Below are positions 1 through 11,993 of a stretch of 64,000 bases of DNA, in pieces. The position numbers and the translations under genes are program-made. Source of the DNA: Phyto melanocephala (lineage: Eukaryota; Arthropoda; Insecta; Diptera; Rhinophoridae); contig OW799233.1 in NCBI GenBank assembly GCA_941918925.1, positions 180,761,235 through 180,825,234 of the forward strand. Reading direction: 5' to 3'. Below the pieces are notes generated by a model. That model saw only the letters and a list, made by a program, of their open reading frames with translations, was not told where the DNA came from and ran no database searches. Every line of letters begins with the position of its first letter. The stretch's first letter is position 1.

Positions 1-235
1 CTAAATATAGCCAAACAATAAAATATACCTCGCCAAACGAGTTACTACCAAATCAACAAATATATGAAAACAAACAAGTAAGAGCACTATATTCGGCTGT
101 TCCGAATCTTATATACCCACCACCAATTTTGTGTACATTTAAAGCACAATATTTATTATTTTGTTAATCGCTATGGAATTATCTCTTTATAATAAAATAT
201 GTATCACTTTCTTTGTAGAGGGTGGTTAAATTTTA

Positions 236-818
236 AGGGCCCATGATGAAGGTGAAATACAGCTAGACGTCAAATTTGTTTTCTGCATTTCATTTGACAT
301 TTCTCAATCTCAGACTAACTCAATTTGAACAGTGGAAAGATACGCAAATGAGCAACGCGTTAAAGTTATTCAGGTTTCTTCTTAAAAAGGGCGTTCAAAT
401 TAAAATGCATTTTGTGCACTTCGTGATTATTTGGTCAACATAATCGTTGAATTTCGTCCACAATCGGAAGAATTGTAAAAAATATTTAAATTTCTGCAAA
501 ACAGGTCTATATAAAATGAAAGAACACCTGTGAATGCCTTCTTAGTTCGTTGAATGGGAACCATTGCTGTTTTTCGCGATAGTCTGACAAAAGAGCAGTC
601 AACCTCGACTCTCATCGTGCCCAACAATTGAGCATCAACATTTTCATTGAAAATTTGGACCATCAGATAGAGGAGAGGCGCCTAGGATGGGGGGGGGGGC
701 CATTTGGCCAATATTTTGTTCCATACATAATTGAGCCATACAAATATTATCATTATAAAAAGAAATGATAATAGTTTCTTAAATAATTTGTGTTTTATTT
801 AAAGTCAACATCGGCCCT
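236..818 (+). mobile_element. Decayed mariner-like element inserted in the DINE-like element
   Basis: Seen: TA dinucleotides at 234-235 and 819-820 flank imperfect terminal inverted repeats (agggcccatgatgaaggt on the left, agggccgatgttgacttt when the right end is reversed). At 583 bp it is about half a full mariner, so much of the transposase is missing. The sequence on both sides belongs to one DINE-like element, so this copy came later. It cannot move itself. Confidence 0.75.
332..663 (+). pseudogene. mariner transposase N-terminal remnant
   Basis: Two short blocks read like the N-terminal helix-turn-helix region of an IS630/Tc1/mariner transposase. Positions 332-382 give VERYANEQRVKVIQVSS, beginning at a GTG where a start ATG would be expected. 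Positions about 563-663 give the linker block ending SHRAQQLSINIFIENL, with HRAQQL typical of the second helix-turn-helix. The blocks lie in different frames with stops between them. The DDE/D catalytic core is absent. This is a broken gene, and the opposite-strand open frame over it has no meaning. Confidence 0.7.
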
Positions 819-1499
819 TAATAACTTCGATATGATAGTAAAATGTTTTCGTAAATTTTGTCTTTTAGCGAAAGTGGGCGTTAAAGTAGGCGTGTCAATA
901 AAGTTTCTGATAATAAATACAACTTAGATATTTCAATATAGTCCTTTATTTTCCCAAAAACTTTGTCAATAGAGAAATTACATGAATTTAAGATAAACCG
1001 TTATATGGTTCGTACATTTTGATCTATAACTCCTTTCCTAATGCATAGATGTAAGCAATTTTTGGGAAGAGATATTATTTTGACTCGAGAAATCGATATT
1101 CGAAGTTTCATGACAGTACGTTAATGCGTTTGGACCCAATTGCATTTTATTCGATGTTCGAAGGACACGGTTTTTTCGACCTACTCTGGCATTACGAGCT
1201 ATAACTCTCTTCCTAATATTCCGATTTAGCCCATTTTTAATATCAAACAAACCTTGTCTATAAGAAAGATTCTGGCAAAATTTGAGCCCCCTAGCTTTTT
1301 CGGTACGACCTCTATCGTGCTTTCAACAGACGGACGGACGGACATAGCTAGATCGTCATCAAATCAAACCCTGATTCAGAATATATATACTTTATAAGGT
1401 CTAAAATGGATATTTCGATGTGTTACAAACGGAATGACAAAATGAATATACCCCCACCATTTTTTTGGTGGCGGGTATAAAAAGGTAGGTACCAAGTTA

Positions 1500-2152
1500 C
1501 ATCGAACAGAAAGGAAGCGTAAAACTACAGAACATGATAATCGTTTGATTGTGCAATAATTTAAAAACGATCCACTTTTAGCATTCCAAGGCTATAACTT
1601 TAAAATCGGAGTATGAACACAAGAATCAACATTAGTAAAAGAACAATTCGGTGACGTTTGAAGAAATCCAAACTAAAATAATACAAAGCTAAGCATCTCT
1701 TTTTTCATTCCTAAGATATAATATTGAAGGCTTAGAATTTATAAACAAGTTCATTAACAAACGTTCTGCCAGAATTAACTATAGACAGAGTAAAATGCGT
1801 TTGAGTATCACTCGTAGAAGAAAAAACTTTTCTGAGACTAAACCAAAAAAAAAAAAAACTCGCTAAATAATTGCACCAGTTTGTCAAAAAAAATTAGTCA
1901 TAGGGATGGCACAGTCATGCCGGTCAATCTCATTCAATAGCTTAGGACACTTGGTTACTGTTGATGATTCATTGAACCAAAAACGACCACACGTTTTCTT
2001 CTGTTGAAAGGTTAATTTGAGAGGCGTTCATTCTTCAGCAAGACAACACACCTTGCCAGAAGAACCAAATGATTAAAAAATGATAATGACTGCAATCGGC
2101 ATCAAAACATTACAGTGGTCACCTTAAAGTCCAGATAAAAATGAAATAGACT
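1500..2152 (+). pseudogene. Tc1-like transposase pseudogene
   Basis: The plus strand carries recognisable Tc1-family blocks in the right order, with several stops and frame changes. Around 1510 the GRPR-like linker reads RKRKTTEHDNRLIV, followed by KNDPLLAF. Around 1900-1920 a decayed 'gg-t-v-m-vWG' stretch can be seen. Around 2029-2050 ILQQDNTPCQKN corresponds to the second catalytic block (normally FQQDNAPCH). Around 2118-2150 WSP*SPDKNEIE corresponds to the WPxxSPDLNPIE block carrying the third catalytic acid. The usual protein is about 340 residues, and this region spans about 650 bp, so it is also internally deleted. It directly abuts the DINE-like element. The family is clear and the subfamily is not. 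Confidence 0.75.
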
Positions 2153-4850
2153 TTGCATTGCACTACTTACGCCAATGTACTTAACTGACGACTACAATTT
2201 GAAACATATACTTATGCATATGTTTATCATTTATCTGTCAATTATGTGTTGAATTTCTGTTGACAAGCTCTTAATATTTCTCTTCAAAAATTAGTTTTAT
2301 TGCATCAGTATTTGTGAAATACTTATGTCTCTCATCAATTTTTGTTTTATTGTTTTATATTTATTTGATGTTTAATATTTGTTATACAAATTCAAACATG
2401 ATGATTTTTCAATATCACATGAAAGCGGAAATATCACATTTAGTAGGTGTAAATGGAGCAATAACAACAACAAAAGCAACAAAACCATACAAAACTTTTG
2501 CAGCAGGAAATGTGTTGAGTGTATTGGTTTTGTTTTAAATAGTTACAATATTTTGTAACAAATGTTTTATGCATAAAAGTATGCATGTAAGTGGTTAAGA
2601 ATTTATGTATGCACTTAGTTAGTTAGTTGTCCATCAATATATATTGTCAATAATTCGTTTGCTAGTTTTCCGCTGTAAAAATCGTTTTGCGATTTGTTTA
2701 TTCAGTGACAAAAGTTTGTTGTTTTGTATTGTATTGTTATGATTGCTTCTGTGTTGTTATCATATTTTGCATGATGACGGCAACTGAATACAAGTGTGCG
2801 TTAAACCAAGCAAACAATTTAATAAAAAACCTTATCCCGCCAGCATCTCATAAGTTTCTGATTTTAATGCACAGATAATTTTATTTAATATTTGCGAAAG
2901 AATATATCCAAATAAAACTATCAACTACTAAGACATTTGTTAAATGTTTTACATATTTCCGGTTAATGGTTTTTTGAAAACTTTCATTGGGTTTTTTAAG
3001 TGTTGAATGTAAATTTCATTCGAGGCGTATATTTATTGGCGTGATTTTGCAAAAAGTTCTGATTTATTCAAATGTCATGATTTGTACAACAATGTAATCG
3101 TCTATGAAACAATAAAAGTATTCAACAACATAAAAACAACAAAAGTTTTACAGCAGCAGAAATTGATGGAGCCCCGTGGCTAATGTAAATAAATACTTAA
3201 AGGTAAATAAGAATATATTTTATTGTTCAATTTCTAGAAATTTAAAATCGATTACAGTCATTTACTTAAGAGCAGCTATTTATTAGGGTATTTGTATGTA
3301 ATTTAAATGTAAATTTTTGCTAAATAAACAAAATCGAAAATTCTAAAATCATTAACATTTTGACTTATAAAATCGGCATTTGATCGATCTTATGGGAATT
3401 GTTTAATAACATTTTTATTTTATAATTTAATTTTCCTGACTTATCGCATAAAGAAAATCTTTCTAATACTTAAACAAAAGCATTTGTGCCACAAAAATTC
3501 TTCACTCGAAACTGCTTAAAGAAATAAAATGCGATTTGCATAAGTATTTGAATTCAAATTTGAATCGTATGTTTTGTTCCGCATGTATTCTTTTCGAAAT
3601 TTTATATTTAATTTTTATATTCGTTCGTATCTGCTTTCATCTAAATGGCTCAATTTGATTGAGCAACAAAACAGTTGCCAATCAAAATCCCTGGTAACAA
3701 TTGAAATATTCAAATATTTGTATGTATGCATGTTTGCATGTATAAAAGTAAATACATTTAAGCAAAACACAAGTTGGGGAAAATTTCACACTTTGTCGTA
3801 CTTATTCGAAATACGAAATGATTATTTTTCATGCAAATTCAATGTTCAATTTTATTGAATAAATAAATGAAGAGAGATTCCAGCTACAGAAAGAATCTCA
3901 CGTAGAAACGCGTTTTTACTGCCAAAATTTTATTTTTATTTTTTTCTTCAACATTTATTTAAATGACTGACATTTTATGTGTTGTGCACAGCCAACTCTA
4001 CACATCACATGACTTTAATATATCCTTTGGGTATAAGGCAACACAACGCAACACACATTCATTCCGTGATACACAAAAAAAACACATTTCTCTACTCATA
4101 CTTATTTAAATGCAAATATATTTACATTCATAGAGAAGTTGAAAGAAAATTAAAAATTGTACCAATCAAATGTCAAGAAAAGACCACTTTGCACTTAATA
4201 GTACCAGCTAGGAATAGGAAACAACTCGAATTTAAATTAAGTCATATAAAATTAATTGTAAGCTGTTATAGCGAATAAAAAATGAACGTTCTGCCTTTCA
4301 TCGCAAAGTCTTAAAAACCCACAAAACTCACGACTTTTTGAAATTTTTAAATAATTTTCATTCAGAAAAAAAAAACATTTTTAATTTTGACTTAAAAGCT
4401 GTAAGAAAATTTAGAAAAATTTATTTAAAATTTATAAAATAAATCGTGTGCCACTTTTTGATAGATCTTGCAATAGTATAACAGTGCTCTAAATTTGTAT
4501 TTTTTTATTTACGATCTCGCAAGCTCACGAGTACAATATTTTACTCATGTACTGCTAAGCATGATTGATGTTTTTTGCTTGTACAAAAATCACCTTAACT
4601 TACGCAAAAATTCTACTCATGCAGTAATCATGAAAAATTGTCAGTTTGAAAAATTTGATTGAAAATTGATTTACTATACAAACAAAACATACCCTTTTAT
4701 TTTGGTTAGAGTCGGTGCATGATTACACGTAGCCCCCATACAAATGATTCCTCGGAATTGGTTTTTGTAACGGAATGACATATGACATATGTATTTATGT
4801 GTATTTAACTCTTCAATTCCCATAGTCAAAATAAAAAGAATTTTTATTTT
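2153..4850. other. AT-rich stretch with no recognisable gene
   Basis: I see no coding remnant, inverted-repeat element or RNA gene here. Short open frames (the longest, at 3979-4278, encodes 99 codons) have low-complexity, AT-driven composition and no supporting context. Confidence 0.5.
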
Positions 4851-4851
4851 A

Positions 4852-5702
4852 TTATACCCTTCACACAGTGAAAAAGGGTATATATAGGTTTGTCATTCCA
4901 TGTGAAATTTCTATAATTTTCATTTCCGACCCCATAAAGTATATATTTTCTGAAAGCTTATGAATAGGGGAGTCGATTAAGCTCTGTCAGTCTGTCCGTC
5001 TGACCGTCTGTCCGTGTGTATGTTGAAATCAACTTTTTGAAGCCCCCCGATATCGCTTGGACCCGAGTGAGGTATTAAAATATCAGAAATATTCGGGAGT
5101 AGATCGGTATTGAAAATCAGAAACATCGGTATATAAACAACTGAGATATGAGCAAAAACCCACGACCACCTCGATTTTTTATTCACAAAAACAACATTAC
5201 AACAACAACATACATACATACAAACGTGTATACTGGTTAGAGAAAACGTGGCATCGAATCCCAGCTGAGCCAAAAAAAAAATTTTTTTTAATTTTTTTTT
5301 AATTTTTTTTTAATTTTTTTTTATTTTTATTTTTTTTTATTTTTTATTTAATATATTATTTATATTTTTATTATTATTATTTTTTTAATTTTTTTTTAAT
5401 TTTTTTTTTATTTTTTTTTTTGTATTTTTTTTTTGTTTTATATTTATTATATATATTTTAATTATTTTTTTTAAATTTTTTTTTTTAATATTTTTTTAAA
5501 TTTATTTTTATTTTTTTTTTTAACATACATACGTAAATTTATAATTTTACAATGGGATGTTTTTATATATGTATGTTTTTTATATGTATGTACGTATTTC
5601 ATATGGGGAATGGTGATACAAACTACTGTTATTGCATGACTACACGTTGTGAAGGTTATACAAGATTCGGCACGGCCGAATATAGCGCTCTTACTTGTTT
5701 TT
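4852..5702 (+). mobile_element. DINE-1/mini-me-like element, family A copy 1
   Basis: Seen: the element opens with tataccctTCACACAGTGAAaaagggtata (a stem) and then has the core 'ccataaagtatatattttc', a GTCY tract (ctgtcagtctgtccgtctga) and the family A body. It ends with the hairpin attcggcacggccgaat, then tagcgctcttacttgttt. A 98-codon minus-strand frame (4977-5273) recurs in other family A copies and is a property of the repeat, not a gene. The interior has a long A/T-only tract at about 5270-5520. Known: DINE-1 elements have 5' subterminal inverted repeats and a 3' hairpin. Confidence 0.85.
5270..5522. repeat. A/T-only low-complexity tract inside the DINE-like copy
   Basis: About 250 bases consist almost only of T runs broken by A. 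The same place in other family A copies holds A/T tracts of different length, so this is a fast-changing internal segment. Confidence 0.9.
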
Positions 5703-5776
5703 GGCTGAAATAGATTAGATATGTTACAAAAAAATTTAGAAAAATATACTTGATAAATAAAGCCGCCCATTTTTTG

Positions 5777-7376
5777 TTAAAGGTCGGTCACCTACAGGTG
5801 ACACTGGGCATTGTGTAAAGTTAATGGTTTAAAATACCCGTTTTTTATCTTTTCATAGATATAAAAGAAAATATTAAAATTTATTTATTGTGGAAGCTGT
5901 ACCAACATTTTATATGCAAACCGATATTACACTTAGCACACATTTGTATAGTAATAGGATCCAATGCATGACAGTTTGATACAATGTTGACAATACTATT
6001 ATCATGCAATACTATATAGTATATATAATACTATATATACTATGTAGCTGCAATAATTTTTTCGGAAAATTTATAACACAGCTTACCCCTTGGTTCTTTT
6101 TTACTTCTTTTGAGCTTGGCATATTGCAATTCTCCATACGTTTTTCCCTTATAGTACCAGTTGCCCCAACATTCTGCTCGCGTAAATATTTAAGTAATGG
6201 TTAACCGGTAAAAAAAAAAATATCGAAGTACAAATTGTAAGGTCCCATATCTTGGGGCAATCTGGAGTGGAGCTCTCAAATGACAGCAGCTCCTATGACT
6301 AAATCCGGCTGCATCTTTAGACTTGGTCCTGAAGCAAGGACGTACTGTCTGCAAAGTGGTGATATTGTTGAATTTCATTATTAGGTCATTGTACGTGTCA
6401 CTCTTTACTTCTCAAAACATTCTCATATACTTTGGCATCAAATATCCTGTAAGCAACAGTATTGCGATGTAAACTCTAATTTCATTAACAGTCACAACAT
6501 TCAGTGTAAGATTTCTTTGTAAAGCATACAAATTACTCATATCAACTATGAGCTCACCAAGATTTTTGCTATAAAGTAATTCAAAAATTCCACGGCAGTC
6601 ATCTCTTCCTGTAACTAAGTAAAAGTTTCTTGGTCACAGTTTCCTTTGCCACAAGAAGCAAATGAAGTATTGTAGATAGTGCTTTCCCAGTTTCTGATAG
6701 TGCTTCTTGGGCAAAGTTTCGATAATTTCATCTTCTCTATCTACATTATTACGCATTTTTCAGGTCTACTATACTATGAGACCAGGAAGATGACTAATAC
6801 TAGCTTCATTTTCATCACCACTGTCTTCATCAATCACTTCGCCATTATCAGGTGGAAATAATATAATATCATCTACGACTTCGCCGTCATTAAAGATATC
6901 GCCAATCTAATCTTATGTCAACCTATGTTGCATATGAGCATACAAATTATATTTATAGTGTAAATAAATAAAGTACTAATAATACCCAGTGTCAGCTACA
7001 AGTGACACTTGGTATAGATTGTTATTTTTCATGAGAACCAAATATTTTTTTTTAATAACTTCATATTGAATAATTGAAGTGAATATTTCGAAATAATAAA
7101 GAATAAAAAATTTTGAATTCTTACCCTTTTGGCATTTTTATACATTTTTTTTATCACAACACACACTAGTATGTAAAAATCAAAATCACTGCTTTAAAAT
7201 GCTCAAAAATCTCCTATTTTAAATAATGGCAGCAATGCCAAAATAAAATCAAATACAAAACAGGGTATTGTCTGTATTTTATTGATATTTTTATTATTCA
7301 TTGGTGTCTGTATTTATGTTAAAAAATTCCGTTAATCTTTGTCACCTGGAGGTGACACTGGGAATTGCCGGGTTAA
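5777..7376 (-). mobile_element. piggyBac-like element relic
   Basis: TTAA occurs at 5777-5780 and 7373-7376, and piggyBac elements duplicate TTAA. Just inside both sites lie short palindromes, gtcacctacaggtgac on the left and gtcacctggaggtgac on the right, each followed by acactggg. A third related palindrome (acccagtgtcagctac...gtgacacttgg) is at about 6985-7015. The very ends do not match each other, so one terminus is damaged or the outer limit is slightly off. A piggyBac-type transposase remnant lies inside on the minus strand. Confidence 0.7.
6206..6905 (-). pseudogene. piggyBac-type transposase pseudogene
   Basis: Read on the minus strand, about 6905-6785 encodes an acidic N-terminal segment (DIFNDGEVVDDIILFPPDNG, then EVIDEDSGDENE), as in piggyBac transposases. 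About 6600-6410 encodes the domain opening EFLNYFIAKNLGELIVDMSN, with LYA and EIRVYIAILLLTGYLMPKY following, which fits the conserved FIGIxxxMGY-type block. About 6300-6230 encodes PDLVIGAAVI and LHSRLPQDMGPYNLYFD, matching the region before the DNfFTS catalytic motif. Frames change and stops occur. The middle, including the first catalytic aspartate, and the C-terminal cysteine-rich domain were not found. Normal length is about 600 residues. Confidence 0.85.
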
Positions 7377-8352
7377 ATACAAGGTGACATAAACATGCTC
7401 TATACTACCACAAAAGTGAATTTCAAGTTAAGCAGTATTCATTTGTTTCATTGTTAATCCTCGCCCTTATAAGAATTTTTCCAAAAATCTCTTTAACTCT
7501 CATGAAATCGCTAAAAATTCTAGAATCGATAAAGAATTTATTACAAAAGCACAGAACTCTCTGTTAATTTTTGCATTCATCGCCGCATACAGGAAACTAC
7601 CTTAATCTTAGGAAATATCTCAAAAATATGTATGATAAAGGTAGACCTCTGCATGGCTGTACTTAAAAGCCAATAAAATACATTCGTTTGTTTTTAACCA
7701 CGCAGTGTTTTTCATTCTTATTAAATAAAGTAAATAAATGAACTCTCAATCGAAAGAGAAACGAAAACAACTTCTTAAGCCGAAAAGAAAAAATTATTAC
7801 CACATTCAAATAAATCAAACAGAATAAAATGTTCATAATATTCGAGTATAGTTTGAGTACAAATTGATTTCAACTATTACTTATTAAGTGTCCTGCAGAT
7901 AACGCGACTAGTCCATGGACGCATGTAAAGTATACTCCGTAATGGACTAACACTTATCGAAATACCACCGAAATGTATGAATAAAACATGATAGATTTAA
8001 CATAACGATGTCCTAGGGCTGGACCATATAACCTATCGGAGTAGTCTCAAAACTACTCTTTGTCACTACTTGATGGAGCACCTACACGACTACTTATTAT
8101 ACACCTCTTGACAACACTATATGTAATCGTCAAAACTCAAAGAGTTGTCGTTAAACTACAAACTCTTGTTTGAAAATTATATGGTCCATGACTGCATTAC
8201 ATAGGACCATATTGTAAGTAGCCCATTTTAGCTATAATGAACCACAAGTAATTTCTGCATCCATTTGTATATGCAAGTTTGTCGTTTTTGTTAGTTTTGT
8301 TCTATTAAATAACATAAACATATTCATAATTTTTGCTCAATTATATGGGTAT
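7377..8352. other. Non-coding stretch with a small inverted repeat
   Basis: No gene is recognised. A perfect 12-bp inverted repeat (tggaccatataa at 8020-8031 and its complement at 8177-8188) encloses about 145 bp and may be a small MITE. No target duplication is visible. Confidence 0.4.
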
Positions 8353-9437
8353 TAGGGTGATCGACTCGGTTTTACAATGTTTCCTAATGTTAATTTTTCG
8401 AATGTCGAATAAACCGGGTTTTTTACTCACATAAACCGGTTTTTTTCATTTTTAGTTTTGTATTTTTTTATCTTTGTAACCAAAAGAAAATTTCCAAAAA
8501 TCAGCAAATTTATTATATACTCTTCCATAATGTTGTAAGAAATTTATTTGTTGTTTCAAAAACAAATGAAAAATAAGAAAAATAATTAGGTTAAATAATT
8601 CTTGTTTTAAATGTAGAGCAGGTATTTTATACGTTGCTGCGCTTATAATTTGCTGTGATTATAATAAGCTATTCAGTTAAGTTTTTTGACCAAATTTTTG
8701 TACTTTGTAATACTTTTTGATCTCATTTTCGAATGTCATAATATTTTGCTTATACGAAATCTAGCGACTTGTACTAAAGACTACCCATAGCTTTACTATT
8801 ATCTTTGATAACATATGACTTGTATACTAAAACAGTTTGGCGCACAAAGGGTCATTATTACAAATTGCATATAAAGTTAATGTTAGTAAAAGGTAAATTT
8901 GACTACAGTGAGCAGTGAAGTGACTTTTAAATATTTTTCATTATTACAACCTCCTTGTAACAAAGTTGTACAAGAGCAAAACCGATTACTTTTAACAAAT
9001 TAATTTAGTTCTTAAAAAAATTTACAAAAACAAATTAACATTTTAGATGATTTTTTAAAAAAAAAAATTAAAAAGGTCGAATTAGAAAAATATTTAAATC
9101 AAAATTTAGTTGCGATATTTTGTTTCATGTGAAGAAACAATGGCATTTTAAAATTTATAAACCTTACCTTAAAAGTAAAAAATAATTGAAGCATAAACTT
9201 AACTTTTCGGTCAGTTTTAGGTAAAAAGTAACATCTTTATTTTAAATAACGTCATTTTATAATAATGCCATTGAATGTGTGTCAACTTAAGATGCATTTA
9301 AACCATAGAACAAACTAGTTTATAAAAGTTATATATTATGTATTCGACCGGTTAGCCAGTTTTTTTCTAAATTTTCAAAAAAGTAACTGGTTTTTTAAAA
9401 CCGGTTTTTTCGAAATGTCGAATAATCGTTTACCCTA
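8353..9437. mobile_element. Non-autonomous hAT-like element
   Basis: Seen: the ends are tagggtgatcgac and, reversed from the right, tagggtaaacgat. Subterminal blocks on both sides repeat aaaccggtttttt and cgaatgtcgaata. The flanks atgggtat (8345-8352) and ataggtat (9438-9445) match at 7 of 8 bases. Known: hAT elements make 8-bp duplications and often begin TAGGG or CAGGG. No transposase remnant is visible in the 1085 bp, so the copy is non-autonomous. Confidence 0.75.
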
Positions 9438-9445
9438 ATAGGTAT

Positions 9446-11684
9446 ATATTAATCAACTCATACAATATTTGAATGTTTAAAACATAACTCTAACTGTTGT
9501 CGTTTTTGGATTATCAAATGAATTTTATACACATTAAAAACACTGTAAAATAAATGTGTTGTTTTAGAACCATTAAGATTTACACACAATTTATTCGCTC
9601 TTGGTGATTCCTTGCTTAATTCTCTTTAGCTCTCATTAGTTGTTTTATATATGAATAAATATTGTGTTCGTTGTGTATAGGCAATCAAATAAATATATTC
9701 ATGCAGCGTCCTAGTTAAAACTTTTTCTGACTAATGTTTAATATGAACTTTTAGTGAACTTTAAAAGTAAAGATTTAATAAATTAAAACGACTCTTTTCT
9801 TTAGTGAAGGTACGAACCGCGATTGTGAAAGTCACAACCGGAATTTGGCTGAGGAATCAAAAGTTGCTTAACGAATAAATGTATAACATTTTTGAATTCT
9901 TTAATCGTCTTCAACTAATTTTCTTATCCTAGGAGTGACTGGCTCATGTTTTGTTTATGGGACCAAACCACCTTAGTGGTACCACATATACACGTATTGT
10001 ACTGAAAATGGTACAAACGGACTATTCCCAATAGTACTGGTTCATTCGCACTAAACGAGTAAAAAAATATACAAAAAACTTTTATCATTGTATTTATTTT
10101 AAATGGTTTACGAGCCAATCTGGAATTGTATTTTAAATTAAAATATTTTTCATTCTTTTTCTTAACAAATAAAAAATGAATAAAAAAATAAACAGAAAAA
10201 CATTTGTTCAAATACTATTTTTTTTCTTTTGCCAGCATTGAAACTTGTACATTTTATTTTTGGTTTATTTCATTGTCAGTTAGTCATTCAGTCTCTTAGT
10301 TAGTGAGTGTGCCAGCTATTTATTTATTTATTGAAGAATCAAATATCCCTGATCGAATGTTTGGCATTGCATTGCTTTCAATTGGGCTGAATTGGATTGG
10401 TTTGGTTGCATACGTTGATGGCTTTATTACACAGTAGACATAATTCCAATTGCATAAAAATTTTGAAAACTTCACTTATGCACACTGATTGGCAATATTA
10501 TGCAGAAATCAATTGATACCATATACAGTCATGAACGCAGCGCCCAATTCTAGACAAACTCTTCGTACCACAAACAAACAAACAAAAAACAGGAACAAAA
10601 AACATACACAACATACATTCACATACGCCCAAAAAGTTTTACTGCTTTATTTCTTCAGTGAAAACAGTGACATGTTGTCGTAAAAAAGTTTTAAATATTT
10701 TCTAAAATAAATATATTGTTTCAGGTTAAATAAATATGAAAAAAAACTTTATTCTACAAAACTTAATGGTATTTAGAATTTGTTGATTGTAGTGTGTTGA
10801 CTATATTCAGGAATTTAAATTTTAGTTCACTTTTTACTTCTCGCTTATACCACTGTCCACGTTGAATTTATTTTCAAAAGAATCAACAACAACTCATCTC
10901 AGTTTTAAGTGACATTCTCACACACTCTTACACTTGTTATTGTTGCTATTATTTTCCGTATTATTGCTGTTACTGCCGTAGTTTATTAAGTGTGTGTTTT
11001 ATATGTTGCTGATACATATTCGATAATGGTTTAAAGGCAATGATGATGACGATTTTTGTCGCAACAACAGACAGCAATGATACTCTGCATCAGTATCAGT
11101 TGCTATAAAATTCTTAATATTGAATCAGTCTAGAGTCAGGAAATTGAATTTAAATTCTCAATTCAAAAACTGCAATCGTTTGAAAAACAAGCCTGTAAAA
11201 GGAGTTCGTTATTTGTGAGAAGAAATATGAATGTATGAATTGGATATGTGTAGAAAAAGAATGTGTAAAGGCGACGACCCAAAGTTGACAAACATCGTCA
11301 TGTAACCAAAAACAAACAAAAATAGTACGTCCAAAATGAAATCATTACGAAATAAAATCAACTAACCAACCAAATAACAAACATCGAAAATGGACACATC
11401 GATTGAAGAGTATTTAGTCAGTTCAGTTCATTCTTCCTGTCAGCCTGAGTGGCTGTCTGCTTGGCTTTTTAGTCCGGTTTATTGTAAAATATTACAGTTG
11501 TAAGATTTTTTAGATCGTTATATAGAATTTATATTTTTGATTCTAACATAAAAGTCGCACACATTATCTCGTGCACTCCCATAATGCTAGGTGAAGCAAA
11601 TATCATATTGTAGAAACTTTAAATATGCAGTTGTGTCTAATTTTTTTTTTTTTTTACACAGAAAAGAATATATTTTTGTTTTTG
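9446..11684. other. AT-rich stretch with no recognisable gene
   Basis: No repeat family or coding remnant is identified. Short frames at 9924-10211 and 10489-10683 lack any sign of selection. Confidence 0.45.
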
Positions 11685-11752
11685 TTGGTTGTTGGGTTTA
11701 AGCTGGTCTATATGCATTTCACTGGTGCTTATGACAGATCATCAGTAGACCT
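11685..11752 (+). repeat. Solo arm of the hairpin repeat found at 23174-23325
   Basis: Starting ttggttgttgggtttaagct, this 68-base segment is nearly identical to one arm of the perfect inverted repeat 11.5 kb downstream (gcttatgacag here, gcttataccag there). No opposite arm is present, so this is a half copy of a dispersed repeat. Confidence 0.85.
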
Positions 11753-11993
11753 TTAAACCCCAAAAAAAATTTATGAAAAAATTTAAAAATGCTACAAGTT
11801 TTATTTAAAAATGTCATAAACAATATATATGAACTTCAATTACGAATTAATACTATTAATTAAAATTTTATTTGATTTTGCTCCAATCATCAAAATGATG
11901 CTTTTAATTAAACGAAAAATAATATTGTTAATTGCATCATTTAGTACATGTAACTTAATCATCTGTTACACTCTTTACAGAGAGTGCAAGAGC

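Larger units (their letters stand above)
73..1483 (-). mobile_element. DINE-1/mini-me-like element, family B copy 1, split by a mariner insertion
   Basis: Seen: the right end has a subterminal stem (ccaccattttttt/ggtggcgggtata), and the left end carries an attcggctgttccgaat hairpin followed by tatacccaccacc. Inside are a (GACG)n tract at about 1328-1343 and the core 'atatatactttataagg'. Known: a TA-rich core beside a GTCY-type tract is the hallmark of mini-me/DINE-1 elements, non-autonomous Helentron-related repeats of flies. The strand follows the usual DINE orientation, with the GTCC tract reading forward on the minus strand. The body is interrupted at 236-818. The other family B copies are at 49389-50621 and 63291-63752. 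Confidence 0.8.

Noticed and set aside
427..663. 78-codon minus-strand frame
   Set aside because: It is antisense to a mariner transposase remnant on the plus strand, which explains the sequence better.
4977..5273. 98-codon frame as a gene
   Set aside because: The same frame recurs in dispersed DINE-like copies and encodes the GTCY tract as HTDRRSDGQTDR; it belongs to the repeat.
5471..5770. 99-codon minus frame
   Set aside because: It is mostly the A/T tract and terminal hairpin of a DINE-like copy.
6190..6378. 62-codon minus frame as an independent gene
   Set aside because: It overlaps the piggyBac pseudogene and is out of frame with its conserved block PDLVIGAAVI...GPYNLYFD.
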